A stretch of DNA of 57,747 nucleotides. Origin: Alphaproteobacteria bacterium. GTDB taxonomy: Bacteria > Pseudomonadota > Alphaproteobacteria > DSM-16000 > Inquilinaceae. Both the position numbers and the translations under genes were made by a program. Below, piece by piece: positions 23,734 to 32,102 of the stretch. Below the pieces are notes generated by a model. That model did no database searches, had not been told where the DNA came from, and was given only the letters and a program-made list of their open reading frames with translations. How positions within the stretch are numbered: the stretch's first letter is position 1; every line of letters begins with the position of its first letter. The stretch is from the NCBI GenBank assembly GCA_028281925.1, contig JANQIX010000028.1, forward strand, positions 1 to 57,747, written 5' to 3'.

Positions 23734-24930
23734 CTAGAGCGAGTGCATCAGCCCGTTGCCCGTGCCGGTGCGGCTCACGACGACGAACACCGCCTCTTGC
23801 GGGGACCATGCCAGGTCGACCCACTGGACGTCGGCTGCCGAAGCGCGGCTGATCCAGTTGATGCCGTCGGGGCTGGACATGACCCGGTTGCCCGTCCCGG
23901 TTTCGGCCACCGCCACGAACTGCCGCAACTCCGGCGACCACTTGACGCCGTGCCACTCGTTGGCCGCCGCCGCTTGGCGCAGGGTCCAGTTGACGGCGTC
24001 CGGACTGGTCATCACCCGCTGAGTCCCGTTGGTGGACACACACACGAGCAGCGCGAGCGACGGCGACCAAGCCATCCTGTTCCAGGTCTGGTTGGCCGGC
24101 GTGGTCCGCGCCGTCCAGGTGATGCCATCCGGGCTGGTCATGATGTGGTCGAGCGTTCCGGTGGATGCCACGGCCACGAACAGACCCAGATCTTCTACCC
24201 AGACGACCTCCAGCCACGGATTCGCTGCCGCCGCGCTGCGAGCGGTCCAGGTGATGCCGTCCGGACTGGTCATCACGCGGTTGGTGCCGTCGAACGCCAC
24301 GCAAGCAAAGAGCTGCAGCGACGGCGACCAGGCGACGGAGGTCCACGCGCTGTCCTCCGGCGTAGTACGCGACGTCCAGGTGATGCCGTCCGGGCTGGTC
24401 ATCACACGGTTGCCGGTCCCGCTGGTCGCCGTGGCCACCAGCAGGCTGAGCTGCGGCGACCACGCCAGGCCGCGCCATTCCCGATCAGCCGCGGGTGTCC
24501 GCGTGGTCCAGTCCGTGCCGTTCGGGCTGGTGATGATGCCGTTGCCCGTGCCGTTCGTGGCGCAGGCCACGAAGAGCCTGAGGCCCGGCGCCCAGATCAC
24601 GTTCTCATAGGCAAGGTCGTTGGGCGGAGCAACGGTGGTCCAAGAGCGCACGAAGGCCGCCCCGATCGCGGCCGTCGCGCCGGAGATCTGCCCCCCGACG
24701 GTGATGTCGCCCGTCACCGTCAGGTTGCCGCCGACCGTGGCGTCGCCGCCGGCCGAAAGGCCGCCCGATGCGGCCACGGTCTGTCCCGTGACCGTGCCGC
24801 CTGCGGAGATATTGCCCGTGGCGGACACGTTGCCGCCAATGGGGTCGATCACCACCGATTGGTCGCCCTGATCCGTCTGCGCGGTCACCGGGGCTGCGAA
24901 TTGCACCGGTCCCTCGAAAGTCGTGGTCAT
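23734..24930 (-). CDS. Seven-repeat beta-propeller with tail-fibre-like N-terminus
   Basis: A 398-residue protein. Residues 30-85 are Gly/Thr-rich short repeats (GNISAGGTVTG, GGDATVGGNLTVTGD) of the kind seen in phage tail fibres. From about residue 95 there are seven repeats of about 43 residues, each with W-x3-W-[SA]-P-x-L-x-x-[LF]-V and then V-M-[TS]-SPDGI-x-W. This predicts a seven-bladed propeller, with the first SWTTV strand closing the last blade. No signal peptide. The start at 24930 has GAGGGA upstream. Likely a binding or recognition protein; no phage structural genes are nearby. Confidence 0.8.
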   Translation of the reverse strand: MTTTFEGPVQFAAPVTAQTDQGDQSVVIDPIGGNVSATGNISAGGTVTGQTVAASGGLSAGGDATVGGNLTVTGDITVGGQISGATAAIGAAFVRSWTTVAPPNDLAYENVIWAPGLRLFVACATNGTGNGIITSPNGTDWTTRTPAADREWRGLAWSPQLSLLVATATSGTGNRVMTSPDGITWTSRTTPEDSAWTSVAWSPSLQLFACVAFDGTNRVMTSPDGITWTARSAAAANPWLEVVWVEDLGLFVAVASTGTLDHIMTSPDGITWTARTTPANQTWNRMAWSPSLALLVCVSTNGTQRVMTSPDAVNWTLRQAAAANEWHGVKWSPELRQFVAVAETGTGNRVMSSPDGINWISRASAADVQWVDLAWSPQEAVFVVVSRTGTGNGLMHSL

Positions 24931-25510
24931 CTCGTTTCGTTCCCTCAATTGGTGTGTTGCTGGAACAGTGTTCGGTTCGACACTTGCCCCGGCATGCGAT
25001 GGGGCTGCGAACGCCCGTTTTCCCTAGCCGGGGGCCATCGCCTGCGTGCGTGAAAGACAACGGATCCGCCCTGTCGTCCGCTGGCGCGGCCTTCCCTTGG
25101 CCGCAATCGCCGCCTCTCGGGGGTCGCCTGACCCCGAGTCCGGTCACTGCTTCCGGTCTCGGCGGTCCCTGACTGCCAGCGCTCGAACCGAGGCGGACCC
25201 TCAGAGGCCGACGTGAGACCTAGCGGTTCAATTCAAGCTCTCTTGGTGCCTGGTGACGGGGCAGAACGGATGCCGGTGCCATGGTTGGTTAGACCAGCAC
25301 ATCTCTTTGGCATCAGAGCGGGTATCGCTGAGTTTCCCGTTCACGCGTAAAGAACATAACAAGAACACGACAGTCGTGCAACCTCGAAGGCCCGTGACCA
25401 TTGGAGAGTTCGAGGGATCGTCGTGGGTCTATTCCCAAGCGTGACGCCCGCCCGATTGCGGTGCCGAGGCTCGCTGCCCCTGCGCAGTCGAAGTCGCGGG
25501 CTCGGGCCGC
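24931..25510. other. Intergenic region between propeller gene and kptA
   Basis: About 580 bases. I see no gene, tRNA or clear repeat. The middle (25200-25450) is less GC-rich. The bases next to 24930 should hold the propeller promoter. Confidence 0.4.
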
Positions 25511-26080
25511 TCAGGCGCCGCCTGCGGCGTGCGGGTCTGCAAGCACGGCGAGGTATTCGGGCGGAACAGTGTCTGTCAGCCAGACGTCGTTCTCGCTGAC
25601 GTAGAATGCCTGCCCTTGCCGGTGCATCGCCGCGGCGTCGACGATGAGGACCACCGGCTTGCCACGCCGCGCGCCGACAGCCAGCGCAACATCGATGGTG
25701 GTGTGGAGATGAACATGGTGCCGCGACATCTTCAGAAGGCCGTCGCGCTCTATGCTCGCCAGGAACTGCCGAACCGTCCCGTGGTAGAGGCGGTCGGGCG
25801 GCACGGCCGGTGCCAGCCCCAGATCGACCCTCACCGAATGGCCCTGGTTGGCGCGGATCAACGACCCTTCGGTGTTGAAGGCGAAGCGCTGCTTGTCGCT
25901 CGCCGCGACGATGCCCTCAAGCTCGGCGCGTGAGAGAGGCTCCCCGAAGCGGGCGAGCGCCTCGAGCAACGCCGGCACGCTCGTCCATCCGCCCTCGTCC
26001 AACGTGATGCCGATCAGGTCGGGCTGATGCCGCAACACCTGACTCAGTCGCTTGCTCTTCCGAGTATCCTGGCGGGTCAT
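25511..26080 (-). CDS. kptA: RNA 2'-phosphotransferase KptA/Tpt1
   Basis: A 189-residue enzyme that transfers the 2'-phosphate at a spliced RNA junction to NAD, giving ADP-ribose cyclic phosphate. The Arg-His-x-Arg/Asn-His-Gly-Thr set is visible: LRHQPD near residue 18, RANQGHSVRVD near 80 and LYHGT near 100, followed by HVHLH. The length agrees with the family. Start 26080 is preferred over 26104 and 26149 because the domain begins immediately. Its natural substrate in bacteria is unclear since they lack the tRNA ligase pathway; it may also ADP-ribosylate RNA ends. Confidence 0.95.
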   Translation of the reverse strand: MTRQDTRKSKRLSQVLRHQPDLIGITLDEGGWTSVPALLEALARFGEPLSRAELEGIVAASDKQRFAFNTEGSLIRANQGHSVRVDLGLAPAVPPDRLYHGTVRQFLASIERDGLLKMSRHHVHLHTTIDVALAVGARRGKPVVLIVDAAAMHRQGQAFYVSENDVWLTDTVPPEYLAVLADPHAAGGA

Positions 26081-26404
26081 GCGCTTGCCCTGTTCCCTGT
26101 CCATCACCGCTGGGCAATACCGGCCGCCACAGATCACAACCGCCGTCATTCCACGACTACCGGTCCCAGCTCCGTCAACATCTAAAGGCCGTAAGCGCCG
26201 GGTTCAGGTCTTTCCTTAAACCATCGCGACCCTTCGATGGTGAAACGGAATGCAATGATGAGTGATGCGGCCGTACCTTAGAAGACGAGGATCCATTCGT
26301 TAATCGATCTCTGCGATTTCAACGGTAAGCTTTCGCCCAGTTGCCAATGGAGGTGGCGGAGACCACGATCGTCCATTGGCGATGCGCTCAGACGGGTAAG
26401 TCCG
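26081..26404. other. Intergenic region with RAYT-type repeat copy 3
   Basis: About 320 bases between divergently transcribed kptA and the BLUF gene, containing the third palindromic repeat. Confidence 0.5.
26200..26270 (+). repeat. Palindromic RAYT-type repeat, copy 3 (degenerate)
   Basis: Begins GGGTTCAGGTCTTTCCTT, one base longer than copies 1 and 2, with a core similar to copy 1 (GTGAAACGGAATGCAATGATG). The right end (GTGATGCGGCCGTA) has decayed. Confidence 0.65.
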
Positions 26405-26923
26405 ATGTCGATATCCAATCTTGGAGATCAGGGGCGGCGCGCAACCCGGGAGCGGGCGTCCGCCGGCGGGGGCACGTCGGTCCTCCAGTTTGTCTACACG
26501 TCTCACAGCACAGGCAGGCAGACCGCGGAGAGCATCGACCGGCTGCTGAAGCATTGCGCGGCCAACAACCCAAAATACGGCATCACGGGGTTTCTGCTTT
26601 TCGACGGCGAATACTATCTCCAGCTGATCGAAGGCAACCCAGTCCGCGTCGACGCGCTTTATGAACGCATCCGGAACGACAAACGGCACGAGGCACCGCA
26701 AGCGTTGATTCGGCAAACCGTTCGAGATCGGGCGTTCTCCAACTGGTCGATGGCCTATCTGGCCGTGGAGAACAACGGCGTCGCGCACTTCGTCGGCACC
26801 ATGAGCGCCGCCGCGGCCCTGCGCCTGTCGGACGAGCTGAGCTACGGGGACTCGGTGCTGAGACAGACAATCGCAGACTATCTGCGAGACATCGCCACCC
26901 ACGTGTCACAACAAGGCGGATAG
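26405..26923 (+). CDS. Single-domain BLUF blue-light photoreceptor
   Basis: A 172-residue protein with one FAD-binding BLUF domain from about residue 25 to 120. The photocycle residues are in register: Tyr 31 in FVYTS, Asn 55 in AANNPKYGITG and Gln 73 in YLQLIEG, spaced 24 and 42 from the Tyr as in characterised BLUF proteins. WSMAYL supplies the conserved Trp/Met segment. About 45 residues follow, probably the C-terminal helices; no output domain is fused. Such short BLUF proteins signal through protein partners. No partner is obvious nearby. An internal start would trim the 24-residue basic leader. Confidence 0.94.
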   Translation: MSISNLGDQGRRATRERASAGGGTSVLQFVYTSHSTGRQTAESIDRLLKHCAANNPKYGITGFLLFDGEYYLQLIEGNPVRVDALYERIRNDKRHEAPQALIRQTVRDRAFSNWSMAYLAVENNGVAHFVGTMSAAAALRLSDELSYGDSVLRQTIADYLRDIATHVSQQGG

Positions 26924-27044
26924 CTGTCCAGTCCGGGAGCGCGGCCGCGGGCTGCACGGGCAGACATGATGCCCCCCAACTGCCTGGAATGCACGACTCT
27001 CGCTTCACATCTGGTGATACTGGGCAACCGCCCCGCCGCAGCAG

Positions 27045-28391
27045 CTACCGGAGCTGCCAGAACAACAGGTAGTGTGCGCCGTTGTCCCGGTGCTCCGTGG
27101 CGAAATGGTACCAGATGCTGCCGGTGTTGTAGGTCTGCAGGCCATCCGGGCTGCCGTAGCCGACCAGGTCCAGGGGCTGGATGAAGGTGCCGAGCGCCAT
27201 CGTGTCGTCCGACAGCTCGTCCTGCACGATGCCGGCCACCTCTTGCCCCGCCACGGCGACACCGGCCCCGGCGGCGGCACCTGCGCCGCCACTGCCCACC
27301 GCGATCAGCGCGCCGCTGATCGCCGTCGACGCGCCGATCAACACACGCATCAGGCCCGGCAACAGCGGATCGTATTTATAGAGCATCACATAGAGATCGA
27401 CCGACTGCGCGGGCCCGCGCCAGACCATCACATTGCCCTCGCGCACAGCGCCCTGCCGCAGGCCTTCGTAGAAGTCCTCATCGTCGGGCAGCATGTGGAC
27501 CTCACGGGCAAACCCGTCTTCCTCCACCACGAAGGCGGAGCCCAGGACGGCGTCGGAATCCTCAACGAAGAACCGGTTGGCGCGCGACAGCACCTGCAGC
27601 CCGACGAAATGGATCGAGAACGTCGTCCGGGCCGGTGCAGCCGGGCAGCCGGCGCTGCCGGCGTTCGGGAAATAGACGCTGGCCTCCCACGGGCCATAGG
27701 CCTCTGCCGCGATACCGTTGGCGGCGCCGCTTTCGTAGCGGTCACAGCCCGCCGCGGTCACCGCCGCCACGGTGCCGCCGCCGCGGTCGATCACGCCGGC
27801 ATGCCGTGCCGCGGCGCAGAGCGCGCTGTCGTGGGTATAGGGACCGGTGCCCCACACGGTGCCCCCGGCATCGGCCGGGCAGGTGCAGTCGACACGGGTG
27901 CCGATCGGCCGGCCCATCAGATTGGCTGGGCACGCGGGCAGGGCCTGGGCCACCTCGAAGCTCTGGTCGCAGCGGGCCGGCGTCACGTCGGGGAAGTGGA
28001 AGCTGCCGCCCCAGGCGCCATAGCTTTCGGTCGCCACACCGTTGCGCTGGGTACCGCTGTAGGAACCACAGCCGTCGTACCCACGCACGCGGATCGTGCC
28101 ACCGATCCCGGCATGCTGGGCGGCGGCACAGACCGAACTGTCGTTCGTGTAGGTTGCCGTGCCCCATACCCGGCCTTCGGGCGCGAACAGCACACCGCCC
28201 GCGGCGAAGGTCGGGCAGGCGCAGACGATCTCGTTGCCGGGCCCGTAAGCCTGAAAGTCGGCCGGGCAGTCCGCGATCTGTGCCATCTGGACAGGTGTGC
28301 CGGCTGTCGTCGCGAACGCTGGGGGCACGGCGACGGCGAACGCCGCTACAGCGGCGACGGCGCGCCGCAGGAACGTGAAGGTCTGACGCAT
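27045..28391 (-). CDS. Exported protein with two LCCL domains
   Basis: A 448-residue protein. A signal peptide (residues 1-27, ending AFA) is followed by two LCCL-type modules, about residues 40-130 and 135-235. Each has a Cys-rich start (CPADFQAYGPG / CPANLMGRPIG), VWGTxxYTxDSxxCAAAxHAG, a central Cys and a FHFP/VYFP end. The C-terminal 210 residues are different: a beta-rich part, then a Gly/Ala-rich hydrophobic hairpin near 365-395, and an unusual end (WYHFATEHRDNGAHYLLFW). LCCL modules are thought to bind ligands such as lipid A. Start at 28391 chosen by the signal peptide. Confidence 0.82.
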   Translation of the reverse strand: MRQTFTFLRRAVAAVAAFAVAVPPAFATTAGTPVQMAQIADCPADFQAYGPGNEIVCACPTFAAGGVLFAPEGRVWGTATYTNDSSVCAAAQHAGIGGTIRVRGYDGCGSYSGTQRNGVATESYGAWGGSFHFPDVTPARCDQSFEVAQALPACPANLMGRPIGTRVDCTCPADAGGTVWGTGPYTHDSALCAAARHAGVIDRGGGTVAAVTAAGCDRYESGAANGIAAEAYGPWEASVYFPNAGSAGCPAAPARTTFSIHFVGLQVLSRANRFFVEDSDAVLGSAFVVEEDGFAREVHMLPDDEDFYEGLRQGAVREGNVMVWRGPAQSVDLYVMLYKYDPLLPGLMRVLIGASTAISGALIAVGSGGAGAAAGAGVAVAGQEVAGIVQDELSDDTMALGTFIQPLDLVGYGSPDGLQTYNTGSIWYHFATEHRDNGAHYLLFWQLR

Positions 28392-28581
28392 TGGCAAATC
28401 CCGACGAAGACCGGACGGCCCAAGATGGTGCAGACATCTCACGGCTGCAACAAATCGCGCAACTGATGCAAACCGCCGCAGAAGGCCTCACGAGGCCGCC
28501 GCCCGGCAGTGGCGACGAATTCGCCTACCTTAGCCCGCGGTCAAGAGAGTTGCTGCCGGCGCCTTGGATCTTCGACGGCAG

Positions 28582-28971
28582 CTAGCCATCGCAGGGATTG
28601 CCGTACCAACCGGCCGCCGTAAGCACCTGGACGACAACCTGGATGAACCTCCAGTGCCTGTCGTCCGGATAGCTTTCCATATGATCCATGACCGCGTCCG
28701 TAACTTGCGTGACCGTGATGTCGTCCGGAAGGCACAGCTGGCCCATATCCGTTCTGCCTTGCGAGAGCTCGTAATCCAGCGCCAGGTACAGCATGTCCAA
28801 TACGCCCATGACGTAATGCTCACATGGCGCCGATCCGGCATCGCCGCGGCACAGCTCATAGAAATGGTTGCCGGAATTCAGGTGCCAGTCTTGCCCCTTG
28901 GCCGGCTTGATTGCGGATACCGCCGCATGGGCAGCCAAAAGAACGACGAGAAACGTCCCGACGCCTTTCAT
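28582..28971 (-). CDS. Rap1a/Tai-type immunity protein
   Basis: A 129-residue secreted protein with a signal peptide (1-24). The pattern GNHFYELC, APCEHYVMGVLDML, LCLPDDITVTQV and a final NPCDG matches the Rap1a/Tai family: four Cys, a Y-x-x-G-V-x-D core and a C-terminal x-P-C. Characterised members sit in the periplasm and neutralise type VI amidase effectors. No amidase is adjacent; the neighbour on one side is the tandem-LCCL protein. It may be an orphan defence against foreign effectors. Confidence 0.85.
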   Translation of the reverse strand: MKGVGTFLVVLLAAHAAVSAIKPAKGQDWHLNSGNHFYELCRGDAGSAPCEHYVMGVLDMLYLALDYELSQGRTDMGQLCLPDDITVTQVTDAVMDHMESYPDDRHWRFIQVVVQVLTAAGWYGNPCDG

Positions 28972-29079
28972 CCTGAGTTGCCCCCCTTGAATGCCCCCGG
29001 CCGCAGATGGTCGCCGAGACCGCCCTCAGGGGCAACGGTCTCTTCATGTTGCGGCCGGTCGCGGGTGACGTCGCCGCCG

Positions 29080-30459
29080 CTATCCAACGGCGGTTGCGAT
29101 GACCGTGCCCATGGGTGTGGGCTGGGGATCGTTTCTGTGGTCGACCGCATGGACCGCCCAGTCGGCGAGCGTCACGCGGTCCTTCTGGAACAGCATCATG
29201 TGGGTCGAGCCGCCGAATTCGAAGCGACCGATCTCAGTGTCGCGGGTGATGGGAACGGGGCCCACCCCTTCGTCAACGATGAACGTACTGGGGGAAATGA
29301 TGCAGCTCGACACCTCCACCATGCCGATGCAGATGAGCGCGACATACCCGGCCTGCTCATGTTCGAAGATGAAGATGGCACGGGTGGCGACCTGGCCGAG
29401 ATAGGGCTGCGATTCCGTGCCTTCCCAGGTGCCAGGCACCTCCCCCTGTCCGGGGCGCTGGGCGAAATAGGTGCCGGGCTCGACCCAGGACCGCACCAGC
29501 TTGCCGGTCAGCGGTGAGCGCCAGCGGTGGTAATGGGTGGCCGACAGGAAGCCCTGATAGACCTGCCCGCCTTCGAACAGCCGGGCCCATTGTCGCTGTC
29601 CGGCGAACAGGTCCAACAGCGAGTAGTTTACATCCTTGATCCAGAACGCGGTCTCGAACTTTGCCGCCGGTTCATAGGCCCACGGCGTCGTCTCGCAACC
29701 GATGTTCACTTGCGTCTGCGGATCTCCGTGGAAGGGCCGGGCGCCGGGTACGAACTGCCTGAGGAAGAACGAGTTCCACGAGTCGAACCCGTATCCCGGT
29801 TTCTCGGGATCATGCTGCATCTGGTGCCAGACGCCGGCGGCATGGGCGGCCTTCGAAATCCACGATCCGGGCTTCTCGGGATCGTGGATATCCAGCTTGT
29901 CGAGCGACGGGCTGGTCTTCAGGAAGGTGTTCCAGGCATCCAGGACCGTCTTGAACCGGGCGTTGAACGTCATGTCGTGAAACAGGGCCAGCCCTGACGG
30001 CGTCGCCATCGAGACGGCCAACAGGCCATTCATCGGCGTGCCCACCATGGCGGTCTCATTGAAGGACGGCGACGTGGTGATGATCTCGTTCAGGATCTCG
30101 AAGAGAGCATCGAAGCCTTCGATCCAGAGCACATCGCCGTCATGCTCGATTTCCTTCTTCGTTTTCTCGTCCAGGCTGGCGACAAACGCGTTCGCCTCTT
30201 CGATCATCGAATTGACCCACATGCGATAGATGCTGTTAGCGATGATCCAGGACTTGAGATCCTTCAGGACAGGTTGAAGCGGGGCGAGCGTGCCCGCCTT
30301 TCTCTTCGCGGCGATTTCCTTGCGCAGCGGTACAAGGAACCGGGCGGTCGCCCAGACGCGGTTCGGAACCCAGAACCCCATCTGCACGGGCCCAGCGGCC
30401 TCCAGCGTCAGCAGGCCCTGAGCGTCGATTGTCTCCGAGGGGTGGCGATGGTTCGTCAT
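29080..30459 (-). CDS. Phosphatidylserine decarboxylase-like pyruvoyl enzyme (PsiD-type)
   Basis: A 459-residue proenzyme. The C-terminal half is the PSD catalytic domain: HYHRWRSPLTG supplies the catalytic His, and FGGSTHMM holds the self-cleavage site, Gly 417-Ser 418, where the Ser becomes the pyruvoyl group. The N-terminal 200 residues match the PSD-associated domain also found in fungal PSD-like decarboxylases, including PsiD, which acts on tryptophan. There is no membrane segment, and bacterial Psd proper is shorter. The substrate may therefore be a free amino acid rather than phosphatidylserine. Transcribed alone; start 30459. Confidence 0.87.
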   Translation of the reverse strand: MTNHRHPSETIDAQGLLTLEAAGPVQMGFWVPNRVWATARFLVPLRKEIAAKRKAGTLAPLQPVLKDLKSWIIANSIYRMWVNSMIEEANAFVASLDEKTKKEIEHDGDVLWIEGFDALFEILNEIITTSPSFNETAMVGTPMNGLLAVSMATPSGLALFHDMTFNARFKTVLDAWNTFLKTSPSLDKLDIHDPEKPGSWISKAAHAAGVWHQMQHDPEKPGYGFDSWNSFFLRQFVPGARPFHGDPQTQVNIGCETTPWAYEPAAKFETAFWIKDVNYSLLDLFAGQRQWARLFEGGQVYQGFLSATHYHRWRSPLTGKLVRSWVEPGTYFAQRPGQGEVPGTWEGTESQPYLGQVATRAIFIFEHEQAGYVALICIGMVEVSSCIISPSTFIVDEGVGPVPITRDTEIGRFEFGGSTHMMLFQKDRVTLADWAVHAVDHRNDPQPTPMGTVIATAVG

Positions 30460-30612
30460 GGCGGGATTCTCCTAAAATTGTACATACTTGAAATGACTGA
30501 TCTAAAAGAACACATCGCCTGAACCTGCCGTGCAACAGAGATCGCAACGCAAGCCGTGTTAAGCTTCGTCCGGGCCGTAAGCTGGAACAATGCGACCGGA
30601 AAGGATCAACTC

Positions 30613-31044
30613 ATGGCGGCACGCAGCGTGACGGGTCTCTTGGCAGGCGTGATGGCTTGTGGGCTGGGCTGGCCCGCAGGCGGATGGGCGGAGGACCTGA
30701 CGGTCCACGAAAACCAGGGCCGCGTCTGCTTCGAGACGACGGCGGACGGCGCGGTCTCGGCGTCGTACATGATCTTCGGCTGCTTCAGCTCGTCCTGCAC
30801 CACCGTGCCCGAAACAAGACTGATCGCGACGGTGACCGAAAACCCGGCCACGATCCGCCTCGATGCCCGGATCGTCACCGGGTCCACCGGCGACCTGATC
30901 TGCACCACGGATTGCGGCGGCGTGCCCGCGGTTCCCTTCGTGCTGGGCGTGTTGCCGGTCCTCGACTACCAGGTGACCATCGGCGACGGAGAGGTCGGGA
31001 TGTTCCGGCCCGCGCCGGGTGGGGAGTCGGCCTGCCTCCCGTGA
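30613..31044 (+). CDS. Exported Cys-containing protein, unknown
   Basis: A 143-residue protein with a signal peptide (about 1-26, ending GGWA) and a mature part rich in beta-branched residues. Six Cys residues (VCFE, FGCFSSSC, ICTTDCGG, ACLP) suggest disulfides. AAGGA lies seven bases before the start. No family recognised. Divergent from the decarboxylase gene. Confidence 0.7.
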   Translation: MAARSVTGLLAGVMACGLGWPAGGWAEDLTVHENQGRVCFETTADGAVSASYMIFGCFSSSCTTVPETRLIATVTENPATIRLDARIVTGSTGDLICTTDCGGVPAVPFVLGVLPVLDYQVTIGDGEVGMFRPAPGGESACLP

Positions 31045-31326
31045 CCAGATGCATCAGAGTTGCGGGAGGGAATTGGGAGGCCAAGACTTGGCCAACATTC
31101 GCGCCCAAAACGGCGTCGGACCAGGGCAAGCGAACGCAGACAAGCCAGACCATGACGGGTAGTCCGCCGACTGGGCACATCCCTGATTACCGGCGCCGGC
31201 GTGGCGGTACCGGCCGAGCAGGACAGGCTGATGCTGCCGCACGACCGGTTCCCGCACCGCACCCTCTCACTCAACGCCGTTCCGAATAGGTGGGATGGCC
31301 AGTTGCTGCAGACGATGGACGCCTTC

Positions 31327-31929
31327 ATGACCCGAGCGATATGCGCTGCCCTCATCGGCCTGTTCCTGCCGGCCGCCGCCTTCGCGGCATGCCCCGACCC
31401 GGAAGCGGCGGGCCCGTTCACCACGTTCGATGGCCCGTCCGCGACGACGGTCTATCCGGGCCCGGACGGCGTCAGCGTGATCCGTGCCCAGCGGGTCGGT
31501 GGGGCGATCGAAACCTATAAGAGCTATCGCGGCTTGTTCATGCTGGCGGGACCGGATGGCCTGGGCGGTCGGTACGAATTCGAATACGAGGCACCGCTAG
31601 ACCCGGTCTTCCAGTTCACCCCGGGCGACAACCATGAAATCCCGGTCGTGTCGACACACAACGGCGAAACCACACGCCATATCGAAATCTACGGGATCGT
31701 CGGCACCGAGACGATCGCCGTCGGCGACTGCACTTACGAAACCGTGGTGATCGACTATGCGCAGCGGTTCGATGACCAGACGATGCCCTCGACCATTCTC
31801 TACTATTCGCCCGGTCTCGGCGTCGTCCTGCAGCGCGAGATCGACCATGACTTCACACCCGAGACGCCCCGGATCACAAGCACGGCCGACCGCATTACAG
31901 CCGATCCCCAGGCGCTCGTACCACGTTGA
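31327..31929 (+). CDS. Exported protein of unknown function
   Basis: A 200-residue protein with a clear signal peptide (MTRAICAALIGLFLPAAAFA, cleavage before ACPDP). The mature protein has beta-strand-like segments and two Cys (ACPDP, GDCTYE). The last part (FDDQTMPSTILYYSPGLGVV) resembles repeats of DUF-type periplasmic proteins that report on soluble ligands, without a firm match. The ATG at 31315 is an alternative start. No strong ribosome site is visible. Confidence 0.65.
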   Translation: MTRAICAALIGLFLPAAAFAACPDPEAAGPFTTFDGPSATTVYPGPDGVSVIRAQRVGGAIETYKSYRGLFMLAGPDGLGGRYEFEYEAPLDPVFQFTPGDNHEIPVVSTHNGETTRHIEIYGIVGTETIAVGDCTYETVVIDYAQRFDDQTMPSTILYYSPGLGVVLQREIDHDFTPETPRITSTADRITADPQALVPR

Positions 31930-32102
31930 GGATGTACCGGAGACCGGTTGAGGCTCAGAGTGGGCCCGGCGTGCGACACCACGAACGGCTCCCTTACGAA
32001 CAGTCGGTCGTGGATGGCGGCCAGACGTTGCGGGCAGCGGGATGGGCCGCCACAATGTCGTGGCGCACCCCGCCTTGGTCCTAAGATCACGCCCCTCTGA
32101 CG

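Noticed and set aside
23734..24930. Prophage remnant suggested by the tail-fibre-like stalk
   Set aside because: No integrase, terminase, capsid or tail assembly genes occur nearby.
25200..25260. Possible tRNA, because of GGTTCAATTC near 25221
   Set aside because: No acceptor stem or anticodon arm can be built around it.
22329..26270. CRISPR array suggested by recurring repeats
   Set aside because: The repeats are palindromic, about 1-3 kb apart and have no regular spacers; no cas genes are present.
27072..28466. A 464-codon plus-strand ORF opposite the LCCL gene
   Set aside because: The minus-strand product has a signal peptide and two Cys-rich repeats; the plus frame has no domain or ribosome site.
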